NCBI RefSeq assembly: GCF_010179735.1
Contig: NZ_JAAEEH010000003.1
Span: forward strand, 62,001-126,000
Source of the DNA: Anaerotalea alkaliphila
GTDB lineage: Bacteria; Bacillota; Clostridia; Lachnospirales; Vallitaleaceae
Direction of reading: 5' to 3'
DNA length: 64,000 bases
Shown here piece by piece: positions 21,749 to 31,539 of this stretch. The notes beneath the pieces were generated by a model, which was given only the letters and a program-made list of their open reading frames with translations, searched no databases and was not told the origin of the DNA. Position numbers and translations under genes: made by a program. Within the stretch, counting starts at the first letter, position 1, and each line of letters starts with the position of its first letter.

Positions 21749-23659
21749 GTGGCTATAGAAAAAATGCATTTCGTGAGCATCGCAGGTCCCAAGGAGAAGA
21801 TGAACGACGTGCTCATCCAATCCCTGGGCGGGAGCGAGCTCCAACTGGTGAATGTCCTGTCCGTGCTGGACGAGGATTACGGAGTCAAGGGAATGCATAC
21901 GGAAAACCCGTATGACACCCTGCTGGCCAAGATGGACGACCTGTTCGCCATGGAGGGGATCAAGGTCGAGTGTGGAAAGGACCAGGAATGCCCCACCATG
22001 GCGTTGAAGGACGTGGAGGAAGAAATCCGGTCCTACGAGCAGGTCATCAACAGCATGCAGAAGGAAATACAGACCACCAGGGAAGACCTGAGCAGGAAGA
22101 TGCAGATGCGCAACCAGATCCTGCCCATCCAGGACCTGAACATACAGGTGGACAAGCTGTTCAACTTCAGGTTCCTGAATTTCCGTTTCGGACGGATGCC
22201 CAAGGCCAATTTCTTCAAGATGCAGGAGTACATCGAAGACCGGCAGGTGATCATGTACAATGTGAAGCTGGAGGGGGATTTCGCCTACCTCATGTATTTC
22301 ATGCCGGAGAAGGAAAGCGCAGGCATCGACAACCTGTTCAAGTCCCTGTTCTTCGAGCGGATCTGGATTTCGGACGAGGTGAAGGGATACCCCAAAGAGG
22401 CCCTGGGAAGGGTGGACCATGAGATCGCCATCCTAAACACCCGGATCCAGGAGGTGGAGGCCCAGTTCAAGGACTTCTTCACCACCAACCGGGAGCGGCT
22501 GAAGGAAATACACATCTTCCTTTTCCAACTGAACCAGGTCTACGGGGCCCACAAGTACCTTGCCCAGTCGGAACGCGCCTTCTTCCTGGGGGGGTGGGTG
22601 CCGGGGAACAGGCTGGAGGCCCTCAAGGAGAGCCTGGAAAAGCACCATGCGGTTTCCTACATGGTGGAGGAGGCCCAGGCCGTCCGGAAGGCGCCTGTGC
22701 CCACCAAGCTGGAGAACAACGGTTTCTTCCGTCCTTTCGAAGCGCTGGTGACCATGTACGGCACGCCGGGATACAAGGAACTGGATCCCACCCCCCTGGT
22801 GGCCCTGACCTACATCCTCATGTTCGGCATGATGTTCGGGGACCTGGGTCAAGGTCTGGTGATCGCCGGCCTGGGCTGGTGGCTGTTCAAGAAAAAAGGC
22901 GTCAAGCTGGGCAGGATCATGGCGTATCTGGGGGGCATGTCGGCGGTGTTCGGCCTGGTCTACGGATCCGTGTTCGGGAATGAGGAGGTCATCGGGGAAC
23001 TGGTCCCGTTCCTGCCCCTGATCCATCCCATGCACGAGATGACCACGGTCCTGCTGGGAGCGGTGGGCTTCGGAGCCTTCCTGCTGCTGGGGGCCATGCT
23101 GTTGAACATGCTCAACGCATGGAGGGCCGGCAAGGTGGGGAAGATGCTCTTCGACAGGAACGGACTGGCGGGAATGGTGTTTTATGTGGCCCTGCTGGTC
23201 CTGGGGGTCCGCATCTTCCAAGCCAAGGCCATACCGTTGGCCTATGTGCTGCTCCTGCTGGTGCTGCCCTTCCTGATCATGCTGTTGGCCCATCCATTGG
23301 AGCGGCTTCTGGCCAAGGAGGGCAACCTGTTCCCGGAAGGGAAGGGGCAATTCTTTGTGGAGTCCGGCTTCGAGATGATGGAGACCCTGCTGGGGTTCCT
23401 CAGCAACACCATCTCCTTCATCCGCGTGGGAGCCTTCGCCATGAACCATGTGGCCTTCTTCATGGCCTTCCACATGCTTTCGGACATGATGGAGGGCGCC
23501 GGGAGCATTGCGGTCATGGTGTTCGGCAACATCCTGATCATCGTCCTGGAAGGCATGATCGTGGGCATCCAGGGACTGCGTCTGGAATATTATGAACTGT
23601 TCGGCCGCTTCTTCACAGGAGAGGGCATTGAATTCAAACCCTTTAACATGAACGGATGA
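21749..23659 (+). CDS. ntpI: V-type ATPase subunit I (a-subunit equivalent)
   Basis: The 636-residue protein has a soluble N-terminal half with coiled coil (about residues 90-290), which anchors the peripheral stalk. The membrane half (from about residue 340) has seven or so hydrophobic segments, including LTYILMFGMMFGDLGQGL and NTISFIRVGAFAMNHV. The latter carries the Arg expected to face the rotor ring glutamate. Translation starts at GTG 21749 behind AAAGGAGG. It forms the ion path with subunit K. Confidence 0.95.
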   Translation: MAIEKMHFVSIAGPKEKMNDVLIQSLGGSELQLVNVLSVLDEDYGVKGMHTENPYDTLLAKMDDLFAMEGIKVECGKDQECPTMALKDVEEEIRSYEQVINSMQKEIQTTREDLSRKMQMRNQILPIQDLNIQVDKLFNFRFLNFRFGRMPKANFFKMQEYIEDRQVIMYNVKLEGDFAYLMYFMPEKESAGIDNLFKSLFFERIWISDEVKGYPKEALGRVDHEIAILNTRIQEVEAQFKDFFTTNRERLKEIHIFLFQLNQVYGAHKYLAQSERAFFLGGWVPGNRLEALKESLEKHHAVSYMVEEAQAVRKAPVPTKLENNGFFRPFEALVTMYGTPGYKELDPTPLVALTYILMFGMMFGDLGQGLVIAGLGWWLFKKKGVKLGRIMAYLGGMSAVFGLVYGSVFGNEEVIGELVPFLPLIHPMHEMTTVLLGAVGFGAFLLLGAMLLNMLNAWRAGKVGKMLFDRNGLAGMVFYVALLVLGVRIFQAKAIPLAYVLLLLVLPFLIMLLAHPLERLLAKEGNLFPEGKGQFFVESGFEMMETLLGFLSNTISFIRVGAFAMNHVAFFMAFHMLSDMMEGAGSIAVMVFGNILIIVLEGMIVGIQGLRLEYYELFGRFFTGEGIEFKPFNMNG

Positions 23660-23677
23660 CGTAAGGAGGATTTTCGT

Positions 23678-24103
23678 ATGACAACAATTTTGATTGTGGC
23701 ATTGGCCCTTGTGGCAATCACCGTAGGGTATGGCACCTATGCGGTCAAACATTCGGTGGAAGACAGGAAGGTGAAGCGGTTCCTGGGAATGAACGTCACC
23801 GCCTTCGCCTTGCTGATGGTGGGCGCGACCTTATGGCTGCTCAGCGGAAACACCGCCTTGGCGGCGGATGCCGCGACAGCGGTGGCCGGTTCCTCGGACG
23901 GCCTCCGCTACATGGCTGCTGCCCTGTCCGTAGGCGCCGCCAGTGTGGGTGCGGGGATTGCGGTTTCCGTTTCCGCCGCGGCGGCCATTGGAGCCATCAG
24001 CGAGAACCCGGCCCTTTTGGGAAAGACGATCATCTTCGTCGGACTTTCCGAAGGGATCGCCATCTACGGCCTGATCGTATCCATCATGATCCTGGGCAAC
24101 TAA
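23678..24103 (+). CDS. ntpK: V-type ATPase subunit K (rotor ring proteolipid)
   Basis: The 141-residue membrane protein has four hydrophobic segments. The C-terminal pair (LRYMAAALSVGAASVGAGIA through VGLSEGIAIYGLIVSIMILG) is a standard proteolipid hairpin with the ion-binding Glu in GLSEGIAIYG. The N-terminal pair resembles a proteolipid poorly and has no ion-binding carboxylate, so each protein probably supplies one ion site. The residues that bind sodium around the Glu in Enterococcus NtpK (a Gln on the partner helix and a Thr next to the Glu) are not visible here, which hints at proton coupling. Confidence 0.93.
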   Translation: MTTILIVALALVAITVGYGTYAVKHSVEDRKVKRFLGMNVTAFALLMVGATLWLLSGNTALAADAATAVAGSSDGLRYMAAALSVGAASVGAGIAVSVSAAAAIGAISENPALLGKTIIFVGLSEGIAIYGLIVSIMILGN

Positions 24104-24130
24104 AAGGGACAGAAAAGCGGGGATGATAGC

Positions 24131-24439
24131 ATGCGGATGTTCTTGATCAGCGACAACATCGACACCCTGACAGGCATGCGTCTGGCGGGGGTGGAGGGGG
24201 TCGTCGTCCACGAGAAGGAAGAAGTCCAGAGGGCCATCGACCAGGTGGTTTTGGACCGGAGCGTTGGGATCCTGCTGGTTACAGAAAAACTGGGCAAGCT
24301 GGTTCCGGAGAAGATTACACAGATCAAGCTGGAATACCATTTGCCCCTTGTGGTGGAAATACCCGACAGGCATGGAACCGTGCGTACAGCCGATTCCATC
24401 ACCAAATATGTGCGGGAAGCCATCGGTCTGAAGTTGTGA
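24131..24439 (+). CDS. ntpG: V-type ATPase subunit F
   Basis: The 102-residue soluble protein shows the Rossmann-like F-subunit pattern: MFLISDNIDTLTGMRLAGVEG at the N-terminus, then GILLVTEKLGKLVPEKI and LVVEIPDRHG. Subunit F sits on the central rotor stalk with D. The gene lies between K and E, as expected for this operon type. Confidence 0.93.
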   Translation: MRMFLISDNIDTLTGMRLAGVEGVVVHEKEEVQRAIDQVVLDRSVGILLVTEKLGKLVPEKITQIKLEYHLPLVVEIPDRHGTVRTADSITKYVREAIGLKL

Positions 24440-24448
24440 GGTGTTCAA

Positions 24449-25045
24449 ATGAGCAAAATGGATGAAAAGATAGCGGAGTTCGCCCGGGACATCATGGCGG
24501 AGGTCCAGGAGAAGAAGGCAAAGATCCTGTCGGAATTCGAAAAGGAAAACGCCTTGGTCTACGAAAAGAAGGAAGAGGAATATCTGGCCCAAGCCTACGA
24601 AATCATCCAGGAAGGCATGCGCAAGGTTGAAAGGGAAATCAACGAGCTGCAGTCCAAGAAGAAGATGGAAAACAGGGGGAAGCTGCTCCACAAGAGGACG
24701 GAAATCATCGACAGCGTCTTCCGGGGGGCCGAAAAGGAATTGGCGGCTTTCGCCGCGTCGGATGCCTACAAGGAGTATCTGATGGGAATGTTGGACAGGA
24801 ACCTGGCGGCCACAGGGAAGGAACAGGTGACGGTCTACCTGTCCGCCCAGGACGCGGTCCTGGCGGAAGAGATCAAAGACAAGTACAAGGTGCTGGTGAC
24901 GGTGGAGGACAGGAATGCGAACATGATCGGCGGCTGCAAAATCTATGATGCGGCGCGCAATATTTTCATCGATGACTCTTTTGCCAAAAGGCTGGAAAGC
25001 CAAAGGGATGAATTCATGAAAAACTGCGACTTGTCGATCGAGTAA
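24449..25045 (+). CDS. ntpE: V-type ATPase subunit E
   Basis: The 198-residue protein has a long N-terminal charged helix (AEFARDIMAEVQEKKAKILSE), then a globular domain with the family motif EDRNANMIGGCKIYDAARNIFIDDSF near the C-terminus. Subunit E forms the peripheral stalk with the H/G-type subunit encoded first in the operon. It is followed closely by subunit A. Confidence 0.93.
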   Translation: MSKMDEKIAEFARDIMAEVQEKKAKILSEFEKENALVYEKKEEEYLAQAYEIIQEGMRKVEREINELQSKKKMENRGKLLHKRTEIIDSVFRGAEKELAAFAASDAYKEYLMGMLDRNLAATGKEQVTVYLSAQDAVLAEEIKDKYKVLVTVEDRNANMIGGCKIYDAARNIFIDDSFAKRLESQRDEFMKNCDLSIE

Positions 25046-25059
25046 AGGTGGTGGATGGA

Positions 25060-26850
25060 TTGAAAGAGAAAGGAAAGATCGTCGGCGTCAACGGGCCGGT
25101 CCTGACAATCGGAGGCAGCAGGGCTTTCGAGATGATGGAGATGGTGTACGTGGGCTGGCAGAAACTGATCGGCGAGGTCATTGCCATCAACAGGGACAAT
25201 GTGATCGTGCAGGTCTACGAGAACACCACGGGACTCAAGGTGGGGGAACCGGTGTACTCTTCGGAAGAGCCCATGTCCCTGCAGCTGGGTCCCGGCATCG
25301 TGGGAGGCGTCTTCGACGGCATCCAGCGTCCCCTGCCTACGCTGGAAGCCCTTACCGGTCCTTTCATCGGCCGCGGGCTGGACACCCAGTCCCTGGATCC
25401 GGAACGCTACTGGGACGTGGAAATAACGGTGAAGGTGGGGCAACAGCTGGAGGAAGGGGTCGTCTACGCCCTTGTCCCCGAGACGGGGCTGCTGACCCAT
25501 AGGGTCATGGTCCCTCCCGGCATGGGAGGAACCGTGGTGGAGACCGTTCCGGATGGGGAATACAAGGTGAACGACACGGTGGTCACCATCAAGAACAGGT
25601 TCAGCGAGCTGGTCTCCCTGTCCCTCTGCCAACGCTGGCCGGTCCGGAAACCCCGGCCGTTCCGTCTGCGACACCCGCTTACCAAACCGCTGGTGACGGG
25701 ACAGAGGGTCATCGACACCCTCTTTCCCATCGCCAAGGGAGGAGCGGCTGCGGTGCCTGGAAGCTTCGGGACCGGAAAAACCATGACCCAGCACCAGCTG
25801 GCCAAGTGGAGCGATGCGGACCTGATCGTCTACATCGGCTGCGGAGAGCGGGGGAATGAGATCACCGAAGTGCTGGAGGATTTCCCCAAACTGACTGACC
25901 CCCGTTCCGGAAGGCCTCTGATGGAAAGGACAATCCTCATCGCAAACACCTCCAACATGCCAGTGGCGGCCAGGGAAGCTTCCATCTACACCGGCATCAC
26001 CATTGCGGAATACTACAGGGACATGGGATACCATGTGGCCATCATGGCGGACTCCACATCCCGTTGGGCGGAAGCCCTGCGGGAGATCTCCGGCCGACTG
26101 GAAGAGATGCCGGCGGAAGAGGGGTTTCCGGCGTACCTGCCCTCCAGGCTTTCCCAGTTCTACGAGCGGGCAGGCTATGTGGAGAACCTGAACAGGTCGG
26201 AAGGCTCCGTCAGCATCATCGGCGCCGTATCCCCCCAGGGAGGGGATTTCTCCGAGCCGGTCACCCAGAACACCAAGCGTTTCATCCGCTGCTTCTGGGC
26301 TTTGGACAGGCAGTTGGCCTATTCCAGGCATTATCCGGCCATCCATTGGCTGACCAGCTACAGCGAGTACACGGAGCTGCTGGAGCCATGGTATGAGAAG
26401 GAGGTGGCGGAAGGGTTCCAGGCCAACCGGAAGGAAATCCTCCGGATCCTCCAGGAGGAAAGCAAGCTGATGGAAATCGTGAAGCTGATCGGATCGGACA
26501 TCCTGCCGGAAGAGCAGAAGCTGACCCTGGAGGTGGCCAAGCTGATCCGGGTTGGCTTCCTGCAACAGAACATCTTCCATGACGTGGACACCTTCGTGAC
26601 CATCCAGAAACAGTACAAGATGATGCGGATCATCCTCCATGTGCAAAGAAGGATGCGGAATGTGGTGGAGGCGGGGATTCCGGTTTCCCAAATCCGCAAG
26701 ACCGGACTGCTGGATGAGTTGGTGAAAATGAAGTATGCCATCCTCAACCAAGACTTGACCCCCTTCGTGGCCCTCCATGAGAAGATCGACACGGTATGCG
26801 ACGAGGTCATTGAAAGCTACAGAGGGTTTGAAAGGACGAGAAGCTCATGA
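25060..26850 (+). CDS. ntpA: V-type ATPase catalytic subunit A
   Basis: The protein of about 596 residues has the A-subunit non-homologous insert (residues ~110-190), the P-loop [20 protein letters not shown], the catalytic GERGNE segment, and [22 protein letters not shown]. It hydrolyses or makes ATP at the catalytic interfaces with subunit B. TTG at 25060 is preferred because GGTGGTGG precedes it at good spacing and the protein then begins [16 protein letters not shown] at 25048 is an alternative without a ribosome binding site. It overlaps the subunit B start by four bases. Confidence 0.96.
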   Translation: MKEKGKIVGVNGPVLTIGGSRAFEMMEMVYVGWQKLIGEVIAINRDNVIVQVYENTTGLKVGEPVYSSEEPMSLQLGPGIVGGVFDGIQRPLPTLEALTGPFIGRGLDTQSLDPERYWDVEITVKVGQQLEEGVVYALVPETGLLTHRVMVPPGMGGTVVETVPDGEYKVNDTVVTIKNRFSELVSLSLCQRWPVRKPRPFRLRHPLTKPLVTGQRVIDTLFPIAKGGAAAVPGSFGTGKTMTQHQLAKWSDADLIVYIGCGERGNEITEVLEDFPKLTDPRSGRPLMERTILIANTSNMPVAAREASIYTGITIAEYYRDMGYHVAIMADSTSRWAEALREISGRLEEMPAEEGFPAYLPSRLSQFYERAGYVENLNRSEGSVSIIGAVSPQGGDFSEPVTQNTKRFIRCFWALDRQLAYSRHYPAIHWLTSYSEYTELLEPWYEKEVAEGFQANRKEILRILQEESKLMEIVKLIGSDILPEEQKLTLEVAKLIRVGFLQQNIFHDVDTFVTIQKQYKMMRIILHVQRRMRNVVEAGIPVSQIRKTGLLDELVKMKYAILNQDLTPFVALHEKIDTVCDEVIESYRGFERTRSS

Positions 26851-28244
26851 GCATAGAATATTTAGGCGTGCGGGAAGTCGCCGGATCCCTCATCGTACTG
26901 GAAGGGGTCCGGGACGCCTCCTACGAGGAAATGGTGGACATCCAGCTGGCCAACGGGGAAAGGCGCAGGGGCAGGGTCATCGAGATCCGGGAGGACGTGG
27001 CCGTAATCCAGGTCTTCGAGGGCACCACGGGCATCTCCAATTCCAACACCCGGACACGGTTCCAGGGGAAGGCGCTGGAGATTCCCCTCTCCAAGGAAAT
27101 CCTGGGAAGGACAATGGACGGCCTTGGAAGACCCATCGACGGCCTGGGTCCCATCTTTCCCCAGGTGCACTGGGATGTGAACGGGAACCCCATCAACCCC
27201 ATCTCCAGAAAATACCCCCGGGACTTCATCCAGACGGGCATCTCCGCCATCGACGGATTGACCACCCTGATCCGGGGGCAGAAGCTGCCGGTCTTCTCCG
27301 GCAACGGGCTGCCCCATGACGCGCTGGCGGTGCAGATCGTGAAGCAGGCACAGATCAGGAGCCATGGCAACGGGGACCAGCGCTTCGCCGTGGTCTTTGC
27401 CGCCATGGGCGTGAAGAACGACGTGGCCCAATATTTCAGGAAGAGCTTCGAGGAAAGCGGGGTCCTGGACAATGTGGTCATGTTCATGAACCTGGCCAAC
27501 GACCCTGTGGTGGAAAGGATCGTCACCCCCCGGTGCGCCCTGACAGCCGCGGAATACCTGGCCTTCGAGCACAACATGCACGTGCTGGTCGTGCTGACGG
27601 ACATGACCTCCTACTGTGAGGCCATCCGGGAGATCTCCTCCTCCAAGGGGGAAATCCCCAGCAGGAAAGGGTATCCCGGATACACCTACAGCGACCTGGC
27701 ATCCCTGTACGAGCGCGCCGGCATGCTGAAGGACAGGGAAGGCTCCATCACCCAGATTCCCATACTCACCATGCCGAACGACGACATCACCCACCCCATC
27801 CCCGACCTTACGGGCTACATCACCGAGGGCCAGGTGGTTCTGGACAGGAGCCTGCACCAGAAGGGGATCTATCCCCCCATCATCGTGCTTCCGTCCCTCT
27901 CCCGCCTGATGAAGGACGGCATCGGGGAGGGGTACACCCGGGAAGACCATCCGGACGTGGTGAACCAGCTTTTCGCCAGCTATGCGAAGGTGCAGGAGGT
28001 GAAAGCCCTGGCGGCGGTCATCGGCGAGGACGAGCTGTCCCCCACGGACAAGCTGTACATGGAATTCGGGAAAGCATTCGAGGAACAGTTCGTCGCACAG
28101 ACCCAGGAGGAGAACCGGGTCATCGAAGACACCTTGGACATCGGATGGGACCTGCTGGGAATCCTGCCCAGAGGGGAACTGGACCGTCTGACGGAAGAAC
28201 GTTTGGACCGGCACCACAAGCCGAAGACAAAGGATCGTGATTAG
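26847..28244 (+). CDS. ntpB: V-type ATPase regulatory subunit B
   Basis: The 465-residue protein is the non-catalytic partner of subunit A. It has [17 protein letters not shown] at the N-terminus, an altered P-loop region ([12 protein letters not shown], no GKT), and [20 protein letters not shown] and [18 protein letters not shown] in the nucleotide-binding core. The ATG overlaps the stop of subunit A (ATGA), indicating translational coupling for a 1:1 ratio. Confidence 0.97.
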   Translation: MSIEYLGVREVAGSLIVLEGVRDASYEEMVDIQLANGERRRGRVIEIREDVAVIQVFEGTTGISNSNTRTRFQGKALEIPLSKEILGRTMDGLGRPIDGLGPIFPQVHWDVNGNPINPISRKYPRDFIQTGISAIDGLTTLIRGQKLPVFSGNGLPHDALAVQIVKQAQIRSHGNGDQRFAVVFAAMGVKNDVAQYFRKSFEESGVLDNVVMFMNLANDPVVERIVTPRCALTAAEYLAFEHNMHVLVVLTDMTSYCEAIREISSSKGEIPSRKGYPGYTYSDLASLYERAGMLKDREGSITQIPILTMPNDDITHPIPDLTGYITEGQVVLDRSLHQKGIYPPIIVLPSLSRLMKDGIGEGYTREDHPDVVNQLFASYAKVQEVKALAAVIGEDELSPTDKLYMEFGKAFEEQFVAQTQEENRVIEDTLDIGWDLLGILPRGELDRLTEERLDRHHKPKTKDRD

Positions 28245-28246
28245 AA

Positions 28247-28858
28247 ATGGACAATACCCTTTTTCCCACCAAGGGGAACCTCATCGTGGCAAAGAACACC
28301 CTGGCCTTGTCCCAACAGGGGTACGGACTTCTGGACAAGAAAAGGAACATCCTGGTGCGGGAGATGATGGAACTAATCGACACCGCCCAGACGATCCAAA
28401 GCCAGATCGACTCCACCTTCAGCGCCGCGTACAAGGCGCTCCAGGACGCCAACATCAAGATGGGCATCCACACGGTGGAGCAGATCGGAAACTCCGTCCA
28501 GGAAGAGGACCGTATCGAAGTCAAGGTGCGGAGCATCATGGGGGTGGAAATCCCGGTTCTAAACAAGCTGGAGAACCGGCGGATCCCCATGTATGGATTC
28601 GCCCGGACCACCGTATCCTTGGATGAGGCCCACAACAATTTCGAGCGGGTGAAGATGCTCAGCATGCAGCTGGCGGAGGTGGAGAACGCCATCTACCGTC
28701 TGGCCGTGAACATCAAGAGGACGCAGAAGAGGGCCAACGCCTTGAAGAATGTGACCATCCCCAAATATGAGAAAATCACCAAGGAGATCCAGAACTTCCT
28801 GGAGGAAAAGGAAAGGGAGGAGTTCTCCCGTCTGAAAACCATCAAGACAAGAAGGTGA
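28247..28858 (+). CDS. ntpD: V-type ATPase subunit D
   Basis: The 203-residue protein shows the D-subunit pattern: FPTKGNLIVAKNTLALSQQG at the N-terminus, a long N-terminal helix (GYGLLDKKRNILVREMMELI), and a long C-terminal helix containing NIKRTQKRANALKNVTIPKYE. These form the antiparallel rotor shaft inside the A3B3 head. It is the last gene of the nine-gene operon, directly before a terminator. Confidence 0.96.
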   Translation: MDNTLFPTKGNLIVAKNTLALSQQGYGLLDKKRNILVREMMELIDTAQTIQSQIDSTFSAAYKALQDANIKMGIHTVEQIGNSVQEEDRIEVKVRSIMGVEIPVLNKLENRRIPMYGFARTTVSLDEAHNNFERVKMLSMQLAEVENAIYRLAVNIKRTQKRANALKNVTIPKYEKITKEIQNFLEEKEREEFSRLKTIKTRR

Positions 28859-28859
28859 G

Positions 28860-28882
28860 GCGCGCAGGAATGCGCGCTTTTT
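28860..28882 (+). terminator. Terminator of the V-type ATPase operon
   Basis: GCGCGC (28860-28865) pairs with GCGCGC (28872-28877), followed by TTTTT. Confidence 0.85.
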
Positions 28883-28909
28883 CTACCTATGGATTCCCCG
28901 GGGGTTCTG

Positions 28910-28918
28910 TGATATAAT
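28910..28918 (+). promoter_or_regulatory. Extended -10 promoter of the folate operon
   Basis: TGATATAAT contains a perfect TATAAT (28913-28918) with the TGn extension; the -35 region is weak. It is the only promoter-like element between the ATPase terminator and folE. Confidence 0.6.
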
Positions 28919-28980
28919 AGCTGGGTATTCACGACAAAACAGATCAAATGATGCCCCTTTTCAAGGGGTTGGGAGTTCCT

Positions 28981-29562
28981 ATGGATAAAGAGAAGATTAT
29001 CATGCACGTGCGGGGAATCCTGGAGGCCATCGGGGAAGACCCCGACCGGGAAGGCCTAAGGGACACCCCCGCCCGGGTGGCCGGCATGTACCAGGAGGTT
29101 TTCGCCTCCATCCACCTCTCCAACGAGGAGATTGCCAGACAGCTGGATGTGACCTTTGTGGACGAGCTGGAACTGGAGGAAATGCATGAGGACCTTGTGC
29201 TCATGAAGGACATCGGATTCTTCAGTTACTGCGAGCACCACATCGCCCTGATGTACAACATGAAGGCGACGGTGGCCTATGTGCCCAAGTCCAAGGTCAT
29301 CGGCCTGAGCAAGGTGGCCCGAGCGGTGGACATGGTGGGAAAACGCCTGCAGCTCCAGGAGCGGATCGGATCCGACATCGCCCATGTGCTTTCCCTGATC
29401 CTGGACACAGAGGATGTGGCTGTGGTCGTGGAAGCGGAGCACAGCTGCATGACCACCCGGGGGATCCGGAAACCGGGAACCAGGACACTGACGACCACTT
29501 TCCGCGGACGCTTCAAGACGGATCCCGACCTGAAGAACAAGTTCTATGCGCTATACAAATAA
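28981..29562 (+). CDS. folE: GTP cyclohydrolase I
   Basis: The 193-residue enzyme opens the GTP ring to give 7,8-dihydroneopterin triphosphate, the first step of folate synthesis. Visible are EDPDREGLRDTPARVAGMYQE, the zinc-site segment SYCEHHIA, KVIGLSKVARAVDMVGKRLQ (substrate pocket) and the second zinc Cys in AEHSCMTTRGIRKPG. ATG 28981 gives the family length and follows GGTTGGGAG; an ATG at 28948 adds an atypical extension. It is the first gene of a seven-gene folate and pABA operon. Confidence 0.96.
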   Translation: MDKEKIIMHVRGILEAIGEDPDREGLRDTPARVAGMYQEVFASIHLSNEEIARQLDVTFVDELELEEMHEDLVLMKDIGFFSYCEHHIALMYNMKATVAYVPKSKVIGLSKVARAVDMVGKRLQLQERIGSDIAHVLSLILDTEDVAVVVEAEHSCMTTRGIRKPGTRTLTTTFRGRFKTDPDLKNKFYALYK

Positions 29563-30133
29563 GTTCCTGATGATCGACCACCATGATTCCTTCACCTACA
29601 ACCTGGTCCGCTATTTCAAGGAACTGGGGGAGGACATGGTGGTCCTTTCCCATGACCGGATTTCTCCAGAAGACATCCGGTCCATGGACCCGGTGGGCAT
29701 CGTACTCTCCCCCGGTCCCAAGAGTCCCCTCCAGACAGGTCCCACACGGGAGCTGGTCCGGAACCTGGCCGGTCGGGTCCCCATCCTGGGCATCTGCCTG
29801 GGGCACCAGACCATCGCCCATGTGCTGGGGGCCACCATCCGCAGGGGGGACAAGCCCATGCACGGCAAGGTGACACGGATCCTCCATGACGGGAAAGGGG
29901 TGTTCCGGGGAATCCCCGACGGATTCCTGGCGACCCGCTACCATTCCCTGGTGGTGGACCCCCGGAACTTGCCGGCCGGACTTGAGATCACCGCCCGGGC
30001 GGAGGACGGGGCGGTGATGGGGATCCGGAACAGCGGACTCCTCCTGGAAGGGGTCCAGTTCCATCCGGAAGCGGTGCTGACGGAGCATGGGCACGCGCTG
30101 CTGAATAACTTTGTGGGCAGGTGCAGGAAATGA
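29546..30133 (+). CDS. pabA: Aminodeoxychorismate synthase glutamine amidotransferase (PabA)
   Basis: The 195-residue class I glutamine amidotransferase has the N-terminal motif LMIDHHDSFTYNLVRYF, an oxyanion loop SPGPKSP, the nucleophile motif GICLGHQTIAHVLG and the FHPEA catalytic His-Glu pair. It delivers ammonia from glutamine to PabB. Anthranilate synthase shares this subunit type, but the folate context and the PIKGT motif of the adjacent large subunit favour pABA. It overlaps folE by 17 bases; the start at 29546 keeps the first beta strand intact. Confidence 0.93.
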   Translation: MRYTNKFLMIDHHDSFTYNLVRYFKELGEDMVVLSHDRISPEDIRSMDPVGIVLSPGPKSPLQTGPTRELVRNLAGRVPILGICLGHQTIAHVLGATIRRGDKPMHGKVTRILHDGKGVFRGIPDGFLATRYHSLVVDPRNLPAGLEITARAEDGAVMGIRNSGLLLEGVQFHPEAVLTEHGHALLNNFVGRCRK

Positions 30134-31539
30134 GAGAACCAAGAATTGAAGAATTCCATACATCCCTGGAACCGGATGCGGTCTATGGTGCGTTGGCCGG
30201 AAGGGAAGTCATTTTTCTGGACAGCGCCCGGGAAGGGGAACTGGGACGGTTTTCCATCATCGGACTCCATCCTTTCCAGCGGTTGCAGGTCCGGGAGGGG
30301 AGGGTGCTGCTGGAGGACGCCCAGGGAAATGCCAGCGTCCTGGGGGGGGACGTCTTCCAGGAATTGCAGAAGCTTCTGGAGATGCATCCCCTGGAGCCGG
30401 TGGAAGGGCTTCCCCTGGCGGGGGGCGCCCTGGGATATTTCGCCTACGACCTGTCCGGGGAAATGGAGCAGGGCCTTCCTCCTTCCCGGTCCCTGGTGGA
30501 GATTCCCCAGGCTTACTGGGTTTTCTACGACAACCTTGTGGTGATGGACCGACGGGAGAAAAGGACTTGGCTTACAGCCATGGGCGTGCTGGCGGATCCG
30601 GCGGAGTCCATCGATGGGATCGGAAAGATCCTAAAGGCCCGTGAAGCCGGAAAATCCGGAGAAGGGAAGGAATGGACGGAAGGAGGCGGCACCTTCACCT
30701 CCCCGTTCACCCCGGAAGCCTATATGGAGGCGGTGGATCGGATGCGCTCCTACATCCTGGACGGGCACATCTATATCGGAAACCTGACCCACACCTTCCG
30801 AGGCTCCTATGCCGGCGACCCCTTCGCCGCCTACCGGAGGCTGCGGAGCTTCAACAGCGCCCCTTTCGGGGCTTTTCTTCCTTTGGAGGGATTCGCCGTC
30901 CTTTCCTCCTCGCCGGAACGCTTCCTGGAGATCAGGCAGGGCAGGGTGGAGACCCGGCCCATCAAAGGGACCCGGCCCCGGGGGAGGACTCCCGGGGAGG
31001 ACCAGGAGAACAGGAAGGCTTTGGAAGAAAGCGGAAAGGACCGGTCGGAGCTTCTGATGATCGTGGACCTGGAACGGAACGACCTGAGCAAGGTCTGCCG
31101 TCCGGGGTCGGTGGAGGTGAAGGACCTGTTCACCATCGAGTCCTATGCCACCGTCCACCATCTGGTGGCGGGGGTCACGGGATTGCTGGAGGAGGGGAAA
31201 AGCCCCCTGGACTGCGTGCGGGCCTGCTTTCCCGGAGGCTCCATCACGGGAGCGCCCAAGCGCAGGGCCATGGAGATCATCGCGGAACTGGAGCGCCACC
31301 AAAGGGGCCTGTATACGGGATGCATCGGCTACCTGGGCTTCGACGGGTCGGTGGACCTGAACATCGCCATCCGGACCATCCTGTTGAAGGATGGCCAGGC
31401 CTATCTGGGGGTAGGAGGAGGCGTGACCTGGGAATCGGATCCCGCGGCGGAATACCAGGAGACCCTGGACAAGGCCGCCGCACTGTTCAAGACACTGGAA
31501 GCGAAGGAGGAGGAACCCCATGTGGATCATCAACGGTAG
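30130..31539 (+). CDS. pabB: Aminodeoxychorismate synthase component I (PabB)
   Basis: The 469-residue protein belongs to the chorismate-binding family. The C-terminal catalytic half has TRPIKGTRPRG, whose Lys marks PabB rather than anthranilate synthase (which has Ala), then LMIVDLERNDLSKVC and FPGGSITGAPKRRAMEIIAELE. It converts chorismate and ammonia to 4-amino-4-deoxychorismate. The ATG overlaps the pabA stop (ATGA), so the two subunits are translationally coupled. Confidence 0.94.
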   Translation: MREPRIEEFHTSLEPDAVYGALAGREVIFLDSAREGELGRFSIIGLHPFQRLQVREGRVLLEDAQGNASVLGGDVFQELQKLLEMHPLEPVEGLPLAGGALGYFAYDLSGEMEQGLPPSRSLVEIPQAYWVFYDNLVVMDRREKRTWLTAMGVLADPAESIDGIGKILKAREAGKSGEGKEWTEGGGTFTSPFTPEAYMEAVDRMRSYILDGHIYIGNLTHTFRGSYAGDPFAAYRRLRSFNSAPFGAFLPLEGFAVLSSSPERFLEIRQGRVETRPIKGTRPRGRTPGEDQENRKALEESGKDRSELLMIVDLERNDLSKVCRPGSVEVKDLFTIESYATVHHLVAGVTGLLEEGKSPLDCVRACFPGGSITGAPKRRAMEIIAELERHQRGLYTGCIGYLGFDGSVDLNIAIRTILLKDGQAYLGVGGGVTWESDPAAEYQETLDKAAALFKTLEAKEEEPHVDHQR

